64,000 nt of DNA from Casuarina equisetifolia (Eukaryota > Streptophyta > Magnoliopsida > Fagales > Casuarinaceae): NCBI GenBank assembly GCA_028551475.1, contig CM052354.1, positions 1,967,391 to 2,031,390 on the forward strand, written 5' to 3'. Position 1 is the stretch's first letter. Every line of letters begins with the position of its first letter. This document shows positions 55,691 to 64,000 of the stretch, one piece after another. The position numbers were made by a program, and so were the translations under genes. The notes under the pieces are model-generated. The model had not been told where the DNA came from, ran no database searches, and saw nothing but the letters and a program-made list of their open reading frames with translations.

Positions 55691-56675
55691 TTTGGTAAAT
55701 ATTATCGGTCAATCACAATTAAAAAGTTGAATAGTTAGGGATGAAGTTGACCAACTGGGAATTGTTTTTACAATGCCATGTATATGAACAACTCATCCTC
55801 ATAAATTTCTGCGTTCTTCTCTATTATCGATTATTGTTAAGCTTTGCTTTATTTAAATTCAACTCATGTCCTACCTTTCTTAAAATCTTGCACTCCTAAT
55901 CATAACCACCTTCTTTGAAGGTAATATATGCATAAGAGAAGGCTCTAGTGTATTAAAAAGATAATACATAGTTCAAGAATCTTTTGGACTCAACCACAAA
56001 ATATTAACATGTAGCTAGTACGCGGTTATCAACTTAGCCATTTAAGGGAGTGGAATTCATATTCGTCTTTCATTAACAAAATTAGAGTTTTTTACCATAT
56101 ACAGTGACGGAAGTTTGGATTTTTTAGCACAAGCAAGACAGAAACTCAAGATTAGATACCATGGCACCGAACGACGGGCGTAGCCTTTATGGCGCCCTGT
56201 GCCTTTGGTAATTTGGCCCGACTCCATAGAAAGGACTGCTCGGGGTCAGAAAGCTCTCCTCACGGAGAGAGTACACCATCAGAATAAATTTTTAAAAAAA
56301 ATTGCAAAAGTACAAAAGAGCTAAACGAAAAAGATATGTTTCCCTTACCAAATCCCGTTGGAAAACAACAACTTTTTTTAGTTTCTCTTAAACCATCTCT
56401 CTTCCGGCTCTTTTAGAAACCCTTTTCAAAAATATCAGCCATAGACCACGGTCATTAAGATAGCCAAGAAACGAATTTAAAAAGCACTGAGGGAAGTGTG
56501 TTTGTGGAGATAGACACCATGGGTTTTGGGTTTATGCATAACCGGTTATAAACAGCAAAATAGATAGCTAAATAAATAGATAGTATGAGACTCAGCGTTC
56601 AATATCATATACTTCTCATTTTATCCTTTTCAATAAACAAAGGATAAGATGGTAGGAAGAAAGTTCATCATGCAG
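55691..56675. other. Intergenic DNA
   Basis: The left part is AT-rich. A GC-richer stretch near 56150-56280 ('ggcgtagcctttatggcgcc') looks transposon-derived but was not identified. Confidence 0.4.
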
Positions 56676-56678
56676 TAT

Positions 56679-56950
56679 GTAAGCAAACAGTATGCAGTAT
56701 GCAGTTGTCTCACCAAAACCCATAGGCCGTACATATAAGATCATGATTTTCTAGCTGCTCCCCCTCCGTCCAAGGTCGCCGGGACTGGACCTCAGCCACT
56801 AGTAAGGATAATGGCTCTAATACTGTAAACAAACGGGCCTCACAGTTGTCTCACCAAAACCCATAGGCAATAATGAGATGAGGTCCGGCACTTATAAGGC
56901 CATGATTTTTCAACTTCCTTACCGGGGTGGGACTAATAGTTTTACAGTAT
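56679..56950 (-). mobile_element. TRIM-like element remnant
   Basis: Two direct copies share CAGTTGTCTCACCAAAACCC (from 56701 and from 56842) and a 'cttataaggcatgattttt'-like end. Between them, directly beside the right copy, GGCTCTAATACTG is a near match to an initiator-Met primer site (minus sense), and CTCCCCCTCCG beside the left copy is a purine tract on the minus strand. The ends are not defined and the left copy is shortened. Confidence 0.5.
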
Positions 56951-57285
56951 CCCAATGGGCATGGGAAGCGTAAAGGGTCGGAGTTTAAAGTGTTTACTAC
57001 TAATTTGGCGGCTAAGGCTGTTAAACGTTCAGAAGTTTCCTTTCAGTGAGATAAGTGGGGAGGCTATGATCGTTAAGAAAAACTGACGTTCATGTTATGA
57101 GTACATAAAATTAAAATAGCATGCACAGATCAAAGAAACTCACCAAACTAAAGCCCCACAAGTAGTCTTATTGTTATCATTATTCAACGAGAAACTGACA
57201 TCCAGAGAAAACAATAACAAAAAATAAGTTCTAAACTTTGAATATTTAGTAAGATATTGTGGGCAGAGGTAGAGAGACTGATAAA
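56951..57285. other. Intergenic DNA
   Basis: No gene recognised. It is downstream (minus sense) of the invertase exon; the expected next exon of that gene was not found. Confidence 0.4.
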
Positions 57286-57291
57286 CATTAC

Positions 57292-57518
57292 CGGCTTTGA
57301 TCACTGCACATTAGCACCACATATTTACCTTGGCCTTTGAATATTCTATAAAACACTGCGGTGTATTGCTGCAACCCCTCTAAAGCCATCGCCAGCAGCC
57401 CAAATGGTCCTAGCCTTCCTTTGACTAATGCCCCCTTTTTGCTGCAAAGCAGGTGTGGATTGTTCCAACTCCGATCCAGGACATCCGCTTCCTCCAACTC
57501 ACTTAAGCGGAACGAAAT
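57292..57518 (-). pseudogene. Isolated GH32 beta-fructofuranosidase (invertase) exon
   Basis: A 227-base open exon with a TTAG acceptor and GTAATG donor. The translation includes ELEEADVLDRSW, PHLLCSKKGALVKGRLGPFG and KYVVLMCSDQSR. These match the C-terminal beta-sandwich of cell-wall/vacuolar invertases, which split sucrose. No other invertase exon, including the catalytic five-blade domain with its NDPN and EC motifs, was found nearby. It starts only 24 bases beyond the stop of the coiled-coil exon set, so it was probably moved here. Its open frame suggests a young transfer or low decay rate. Confidence 0.8.
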
Positions 57519-57541
57519 CTAAATTGTAAGTACCGTTATGA

Positions 57542-58117
57542 TTAGAGAGAGATACCAAAGGGGGGGAAGAAGAAAACATCAGCCCTGTTTATGAGATTTA
57601 GGTAGAATTTTTGGATTTTGGAGTGAAGAGAGTTATGATGCAAGGGCGACAGGGGCTGTCTTGCAGACTCTAGGTCACCAAAATCAAGCTTCTTCTCAAC
57701 TGGGCTGCTCATCTTGGGGCTTGATTTACGCTTGTTTGACTGCTAAGAAGTAAAATGTAACATTAGATCATTGAGATCGAAATATCAAAACAACAGCCAA
57801 GTCTTTTTGTTCGTCATTTTTAATGTAAAAACAATATAGGGGTTTTTCTTCCTTTTTTTCTCACCTTCGCAGAAACACTGCCGTTGTGTTTTCCACTAGA
57901 ACCTTGATTGCTTTTATCTTTCTGGTATTGCCTAAGCAACGTTTTATTCTCCTCGTCCAATATGTTATTCTCTTTGCATAGCAGTTTGACCTACATATAT
58001 CATGGATTGGTAAGTAGATAATACTCTTCTCACCTCCTCTGCAGCTCTATTAAGGTTGATCCTTAAATGCTTCTTGTCTTTCTCAAGTGTCTTTGCTTCA
58101 GCAACAAGGAATAACAC
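57542..58117 (-). pseudogene. 3' exons of a coiled-coil protein gene (unidentified)
   Basis: Three phase-0 exons with canonical junctions: 58034-58117 (28 codons; EAKTLEKDKKHLRINLNRA), 57865-57990 (42 codons; ENNILDEENKTLLRQYQKD), and 57542-57739 (SNKRKSSPKMSSPVEKK, then LDFGDLESARQPLSPLHHNS, then a stop at 57542). Heptad-like Leu/Glu/Lys patterns in the first two indicate a coiled coil; the last is basic and Ser/Pro-rich. I do not recognise a named protein. No upstream exons or start codon were found, so it is probably a partial copy, though an intact 5' part beyond a large intron cannot be excluded. Confidence 0.6.
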
Positions 58118-58688
58118 CTACTGAGTTGATGGCCTCAAGCTACCACAATATCACCAGAAATGTTAATACAAGCAGTCAAAAGAAATGATACTCAATTATA
58201 GGTGACATTTTTCGGAGTCACCACCCAACTAAGTCGGCCAAAGAGAAAGTATGTCAAAATAAAAGAGCTATCCTCACCAATCCCACATTTTTAGGTAACC
58301 TTTGGCATGACTCATGTCTGCTATTCACCTCCAAGAATGCAACTGTGGATGCAACATCATCTTTACTGGTGAAGATAAGGCTACAAGCGTTTGACTGAGT
58401 GTGTGTGCGTGCTTGCTTGTGCTTGTAAGCAAGGATGGTTGGGCTATTGTGTTTTGTAAGCACAAACTTGTTTGCGAGAATCACTATTACGATGCTCGAG
58501 TTGTTGAAGCTTTGAAACTTCTTTGGTGCTTCTTCTTTTTTTTTTTTTATTTTTTTCGTTGTGAAATATTTATTTTCCAAAAGTAATTTAGGGGTGTGAT
58601 CTTTGTACATAATGCCACCCAAATGCTATATCCGGGATATGGAGTTATCCATACGTTTGGGTATTTCGGACATTTCGGACATTTCACC
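58118..58688. other. Intergenic DNA
   Basis: No clear exon. A 122-codon minus frame (58254-58622) crosses A/T tracts and has no recognised domain. Confidence 0.4.
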
Positions 58689-58689
58689 C

Positions 58690-59640
58690 AGCCGTACTTT
58701 TGTAATTCTACGAATCAACAATGCATCTGCGTTTGACACATGTCCACTCTGATTTGCTCCTAAGTATTGTCCCAACACGTGGTACTGACTTTGGATTTAG
58801 TGTTCTGATCGCTAAGGACGTGTTTGTTAACAACCAAACATGCTCGCCTCCGTTTTACTAATTCGATTATTCAAGGGAGACATAATGGCAATAGATATGA
58901 ACAAAATAACATGATAAATCTTTTTTAAGACAAGTAAAAATTATTTTCCTTTGCTTATTTTCACCCCAACAACAAAAAAAAAAAAAAAAGGAGGAAAAAA
59001 AACTGGAAGTGGCCAACCAAACGCTACTCAACGTGGGGCCCCTAGGCGACTACGTGGCAAAGATCTTCAGCCACGACAACCCCAGTAGCCCGTCCAGATG
59101 GTTTTCCCCTGTTGTGAAAGAAACGTGTACGAATTTACAAAAATTACCCTGGAACAGTCCAAACAGTCCCCTCACCGTCTCTCTCTCTCCCGTGTCTCAC
59201 AGAGGACAAAGATCCTCTGTCCATGGAAGACACATTTGTCAGTCCTTACAACCAAAAATTCCAAAACAATGAAAGGTTGAATTCAACCTACACTCCTGCC
59301 CCGCTGCCTGCTGCTACCTGCAACATGAGGCAGACGGTGGGGCAGTAGCGCAGCCTGCTACCTGCTACATGAGGCAGACAGTGGAGCAGGAGTGCAGGAC
59401 GTGGTGTCAGCGACGAGCCTGTGATAGTAGCTTTGAAAATGGTGTTCAGAGGCTGGTTGGTCAGAGGACGTTGGCTGTCTTCTGGTATCTCCGCACTGAT
59501 ATTTTGCCGTGAAACAATGCCTGATTTAACTGAAATTTCACATCTTTATCTAATATATACAGAAAAGAAAAACATGGCTGGGTATTCGATGAAGGTACAA
59601 AGCATATGAGTTTTGCACAGAAATCAAATAATTAAAAAAA
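58690..59640. repeat. Long direct repeat, left copy (ankyrin upstream region)
   Basis: Matches 63044-64000 almost base for base in long stretches (for example 'tgcgtttgacacatgtccactctgatttgctcc' and 'ggacataatggcaatagatatgaac' type runs). The constant offset is 4354-4355 bases. It includes the CTCTCTCTCTCCCGTGTCT tract and the GC-rich GAGGCAGACGGTGG motifs. Confidence 0.9.
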
Positions 59641-60200
59641 AATCTTCCATTAATCTCAACCTTATTAACACTTGAATTTTGTTTCCATGTCTAGCAACCT
59701 GTTGATCATGAGTTTGACGTTTGCTGGACATGACAGGCAATATTTTCTATAAACTTTCTTGTCCACCGAAGACGCAGTGGCGAGGGAGCACAGATTGTTT
59801 TGCCGTTTAACTGAGGCAGGAGCGTACTGGAGCGTGCAGGAGCGCATGCAACAATGTTACGGCATTGCCGTTACTTGGAGGAGCTCAGATTGCAGAGACG
59901 GATGAGAGACACTGCGCAGTCTGCTCATAAGGAGCACGTTTGTCCTTTTTGGGCCTTGCAGGCCCTACGGACCTGGATATGTCTATGCATCTCTGGCGAG
60001 TTAATTGTGAGATTACCTAACTTTTCATTAATTTGCTAATTTATCAATTAATAACTCTTCCCTTTTTGCTATTCTTTTCTTTCTCATTCATTTTTTTTTC
60101 ACACTTTATTTCTCTCAAAATAACTATTGGCACATAAAGACATAGTAAGATAATAAAATTAGATATGTTATCTTTTTTTTCAATAAAAAAATGAATACCA
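59641..60200. other. Intergenic with 'caggag' GC-rich motifs
   Basis: A GC-richer stretch at 59770-59960 contains CTGAGGCAGGAGCG-like motifs also seen near 42040 and 60570. No gene recognised. Confidence 0.4.
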
Positions 60201-60204
60201 AGCA

Positions 60205-60485
60205 CACACAAATAATTGCTTTTAAAACTTAATTATTATAATTCAGATTATTTTCATTACCTTTAATATAACACAACTAAGAAAATGTCAGCTTAATTTT
60301 GATAAGCTCATTGATGTAGGCTTATATCAATAGGCTTTGTGAGATTCACTTATATTGAATTTTTTTTATGAATTCTTAATTAGACTAATTAAGAAAAACA
60401 TGAGTTTTTAAGAGTATTGGGTTATGTGGATTGATATTATATATGATGATTTAATATATGATGATTTAACATTTAGATTAGAGTC
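60205..60485 (+). repeat. Dispersed repeat family R1, copy E (5' part)
   Basis: Closely matches 28075-28340, including 'gataagctcattgatgtaggcttatatcaa' and 'gaattcttaattag'. Confidence 0.75.
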
Positions 60486-61215
60486 AAAAAGTTTCAAATA
60501 TAAAAGGTTTGTAGTAGTGGCTTATTACCCCAGTGGCCCCTACAGGTTAACGTATAGGAGTTTTTGTGGCAGGAGCCTGGGAGCTAGGAGTGCAGGACGA
60601 GGCAGCAGTCGGCGTTTTAAGAAATTCAAAAGTGGAGTGAAGGTATATGAGTACGACGACAAACGACAGGCATTGCCACCTCACGAGCTCGTCCAAGGGA
60701 TTGATAGGACTCTTTAAGTAAAGGGATCTCACCGGGTAGCCAGCGTAAAACCGGTTTATTAAATAGTTCAGCCTAACAAGTTTTAACTTTATTTATTAAA
60801 TAGTTCAGATTTTATAACGTGAACTGACTGTAAGGAGTGTGCTAATATAGATATAGAAACATAATTATATATATGCTAATAAATTTTTTATTGCTTAAAC
60901 TAAGTTATAAATATATATATCAAGAAATTGAACGAAAATTTTGTATGACTTTTTTTTATTTTGAGATATGGGCCCTAAACAAAAAAGAGCAAAGAAGAAA
61001 AACTTATTTTTATGCTATTAAATTATCTTTTTCACTCATTTTCTTTTCTACTGTTTAGAAAGAAAATTACGGAAGGAATGGAGAGTTTATGACAATGAAA
61101 GGAGTGTCTCAAAAGGTTCGGACTCACAATGTATCGTTTTCATTTGGGTAGCCAACGTCTTTTAGAAATATCACTCCATGTATTATTACATAACTGTCTG
61201 TTTTTCTCCTCGTGA
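60486..61215. other. Intergenic, upstream of the ankyrin gene
   Basis: Contains another GC-rich 'caggag' patch (60560-60610) and AT-rich DNA. A 97-codon plus frame at 60424-60717 has no recognised domain. Confidence 0.4.
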
Positions 61216-61223
61216 CGTTCTAT

Positions 61224-61231
61224 TATAAATA
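61224..61231 (+). promoter_or_regulatory. TATA box of the ankyrin/PGG gene
   Basis: TATAAATA, 89 bases before the Met codon at 61320 that matches the fossil first exons. A start near 61255 would give a leader of about 65 bases. Confidence 0.6.
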
Positions 61232-61319
61232 GGTGCCTCGGCTTGCGCATCTCTCTGCCCTCTTCTTCTCTGGAAAATGCCCTCGCCCTCCCGTCTCTCC
61301 TCTCTGCCTTCTTCTTCTC

Positions 61320-62342
61320 ATGGCATCTAACAGCTTTTTTCCTCCATCTGCATCAGATTTGATGCAGAAGGTCTTGGCTGAAAACTGTATTTCCTTTCAC
61401 TGTTTTGAATCCCTATATACTGCTATGGTGACGGTTTATGTTCCTTCTTTTTACAACTCGTACGAAAATCATCCGAATGTTTTGGCAATTTTTGATAATG
61501 TTCAATCAATTTCCACACCGCTGCATGTTACTGCAGAGCATGGAAACGTAGAGTTGTTTCTTGAAATATTAAATCTACGGCCTCATTTTGCCAGAAAAAG
61601 GTAAAATCGAAATGACGCCTCTACACAATGCTGTTATTGAGGATGATATATTCCTTCTTGGTAAGTTTCTGGATGTTCATCTAAAATATTTTTTTGATGT
61701 TACTTTTTCATCTCAAAATGTGTTCCAAATTGCAATAGAAAACGACCGAGTCAAAAGTTTTAACTTTCTAGTAAAGAGACTAAACGTTTTTTTTTCAACT
61801 CTTTAGATACTTTATCCATCATTTCTGCTGTTGAAATTTTGAAAATGAGAAACAGAAGAAGGGAAGAGCTGCTAACAGTGGTTCAAAGGAAGGTAGACGC
61901 TTTGCTTCGGCCCAGCAACACTCAAGGTACGAACCCCAAAGTTAGTGGACGCATGGAAGAGAATGTAGAAGAAGTGCAGCAAGTTGCACCGCAGCAGCAA
62001 ATGATTGTGGAAGCCCGGGGGAGGCGGGCGAGGCACGGCAACAGCGGCTTTTGGCTGAAGCACAAGATAATCAGCCAGTACAGGAGAAAATCGGACTTGT
62101 TCGTTATTGCTTATCATCCTTTTTATGATTACGTGCCTTACTGCATTATGCGCTCCTCCAGGAGAAGTGTGGGCAGAATCAGTTGCTGAACACCACCTTG
62201 CAGGGACCTCGGTTTTGCAACGTGAACGTTTGATTATTCTTGCAATCGTAACTAGGGTATCAATGTTTTGGTCCGTGCCTAAATTAGTCTCTCTCTTTCC
62301 AAAAGGTTTTAAAAATGCATTTTGCTTTTTATTTCCAGTTTA
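61320..62342 (+). pseudogene. Ankyrin-repeat/PGG-domain membrane protein gene (ITN1/BDA1/ACD6 type), frame-broken
   Basis: Met61320 begins MASNSFFPPSASDLMQKVL. The first ankyrin repeat (TPLHVTAEHGNVELFLEIL) runs to 61604, where a stop in AAAAGGTAAAATCG marks a shift. The second block (MTPLHNAVIEDDIFLLGKFL) runs to 61806 and breaks at a T-run (61787-61795). A linker (SLDTLSIISAVEILKM, Arg/Glu-rich, Gln-rich) follows to about 62090. Then, in another frame, come a membrane segment and the PGG-like APPGEVWAES with LAGTSVLQRE, and a second hydrophobic segment ending at a stop at 62342. Relatives have more ankyrin repeats and four membrane helices and act in immunity or salt response. This copy is short and has at least three breaks. 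An arrangement of short introns could rescue some of them. It is the best-preserved relative of the array at 30.5-38.9 kb. Confidence 0.75.
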
Positions 62343-63040
62343 GTTGATGACTCTTTACTTTTGTAAATGTTTGTGGTATTATTCAAATGAAGAAACAATG
62401 ACTACCTGGAAAGAGTAGTGGGAAGAGGTTTAGTTGGAAAGGAATAGTAGTTGATGTTTTATTGTTTTAATCGTGTTTTATTTTAGTTTATTGGCAGCAT
62501 GTTTTGAATTTTGTATTAACTGCCTTAACGTTATTGTAAACAATTTAATTTTATTATTGTTGGAATTTCATTCACATCAGTTCATACCTATATACTAATT
62601 ATAAACAAACAAAGGAGACAACAATAGCACTTACAACCTCGAGTTTGATGGAACCGCAGGCGATTGCACCGCTTAATGGACAGCTCTTCATGTGTTTAGG
62701 AAAAGAAAAAAACTGGTTAAGAACAAAGGAGGACAATTGTAAAAAATCCAAGCCAAGTGCTTGGAAAATAACAATAAAAACTGGATAAACACTGGTGGTG
62801 TGTTTATGAGTTGCTGTTGACGCATGTGGAGGACGGAAGAGTAACGTGGACGACGGAAGAAAGGACTCTGCAGGTTTCTTGCCAGATGTCTGTTCTCTTC
62901 CTCTCCGGCCACAAGAGCATACGAGTTCCAGTTTTGGCATCGTGAGTTAATACGTTATATTGTTGTGTATGTTTCATCATATAAGCGGGTTTGCTATTCT
63001 TGTCGCTAAAGTTGGCCTTTTAAGGAATTGGCCCGTGACA
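62343..63040. other. Intergenic, downstream of the ankyrin gene
   Basis: No gene recognised. A minus frame at 62599-62940 (113 codons) lacks known motifs. Confidence 0.45.
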
Positions 63041-63043
63041 TCG

Positions 63044-64000
63044 AGCCGTACTTTTGTACTTCTACGTATCAACAATGCATATGCGTTTGACACATGTCCA
63101 CTCTGATTTGCTCCTAATTATTGTCGCAACACGTGCTACTGAGTTTGGATTCTGATCGCTAAGGACGTGCTTGTTAACAAGCAAACATGCTCTCCTCCGT
63201 TTTACTAATTCGATTATTAAAGGGGGACATAATGGCAATAGATATGAACAAAATAACATGATAAATCGTTTTAAGACAATTAAAAATTGTTTTCCTTCCC
63301 TTATTTTCATCTCAACAACCAAAAAAAAAAAAGAAAAAGGAAAAAAACTGGAAAGAGCCAACCAAACGCTACTCAACGTGGCCCCCAGACGTCTACTTGG
63401 CAAAGATCTTCACCCACGACAACCTCAGTAGTCCGTCAAGATAGTTTTCCCCTTGTTGGGGAAGATACGGGTACGAATTTACAAAATTACTCTGGAACAG
63501 GGTAGCGGTGCTCAAGCGTAATACATTTTTTTTTTTCAAATCCAAACAGTCTTCTCACCGTCTCTCTCTCTCCCGTGTCTAACAGAGGATAGAGATGCTC
63601 TGTCCACGGAAGATACATTTGTCAGTCCTTACAACCAAAAATTCATAAGGCGTGGGATAAAAACAATGAAAGCGGCCTACATTTGAAAGAAACAACCTAT
63701 GCTCCTGCCTCGCTACCTCCTGCTACCTGCTACAGGAGGCAGACGGTGGGGCAGGGGCGCAGGACGTAGTGTCAGCGACGAGCTTGTGATAGGAGCTTTG
63801 GAAATGTTGTTCACGAGCCTGTGATAGGACGTTGACTGTCTTCTGGCATCTATGCACTGCCGTGAAACAATGCCTGATTTAACTGAATTTTTACGACTTT
63901 ATCTAATATACATAGAAAAGAAGAGACAATGCTGGGCATTCGTGGAAGGTACAAAGCATATGAGTTTTGCACGGAAATCAAATGATTAAACAAATTCTTC
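63044..64000. repeat. Long direct repeat, right copy (runs to window end)
   Basis: The second copy of 58690-59640 at a constant offset of about 4355 bases, still matching at base 64000, so it continues beyond the window. Confidence 0.9.

Noticed and set aside
58254..58622. 122-codon minus-strand frame as a 5' exon of the coiled-coil gene
   Set aside because: It crosses an A-rich tract, has no coiled-coil pattern and no splice site that would join it in phase to the exon at 58034-58117.
59009..59272. Open frames in the direct repeat (also 63171-63505) as conserved proteins
   Set aside because: The two copies of the repeat are open in different frames and disagree on stops, so the similarity is at the DNA level only.

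Overview
The window is nuclear DNA of a eudicot plant, probably woody; I cannot name the species. The evidence is AT-rich intergenic DNA with SINE, TRIM and Ty1/copia debris, short GT-AG introns, and plant-only families: an LRR-XII-type receptor kinase, family-1 UGTs with a PSPG box, an ATL RING-H2 protein, a PDR-type ABCG transporter, a tau-class GST, a GH32 invertase exon and ankyrin/PGG proteins.

Layout. 1-7.2 kb is mostly two blocks of degenerate tandem repeat interrupted by two small TRIM retrotransposons. 7.3-10.7 kb (+) is a MIK2-like LRR receptor kinase with two in-frame stops and an NFG in place of DFG. 14-25 kb (-) holds three tandem UDP-glycosyltransferases: two intact, one frameshifted. 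The intact pair lies in a duplicated block of about 4 kb and differs by three units of a 12-residue Pro/Gly-rich repeat. 25-30 kb is AT-rich with a copia tail and an imperfect inverted repeat. 30.5-38.9 kb is a tandem array of about 13 units, mean spacing 641 bp. 42-50 kb contains broken copies of a cytochrome P450, a PDR transporter and a tau GST, plus a SINE with target duplications. 50.6-51.9 kb (-) is an intact ATL RING-H2 gene whose tail is built of 32-residue repeats. 57.3-58.1 kb (-) carries an invertase exon and the 3' exons of a coiled-coil protein. 61.2-62.35 kb (+) is an ankyrin/PGG gene with frame breaks but a recognisable TATA box, flanked by a roughly 960 bp direct repeat 4.35 kb apart.

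The main observation is that the 30.5-38.9 kb array is not anonymous satellite. Read on the minus strand, each unit is homologous to the last (PGG, membrane-spanning) part of the ankyrin gene at 62.1-62.35 kb. The DNA just beside the array (39.73 to 38.9 kb, minus strand) carries the remaining parts of the same gene in the right order. More first-exon fossils sit at 29.5-29.8 kb and 54.3-55.7 kb. The locus therefore looks like an old ankyrin/PGG gene cluster in which the 3' exon of one member was amplified about 13 times.

Genes likely to be functional are the two UGTs and the ATL RING protein. The receptor kinase is doubtful. The remaining gene-like pieces look like fossils. All similarities were judged by eye; no alignment or database search was run.
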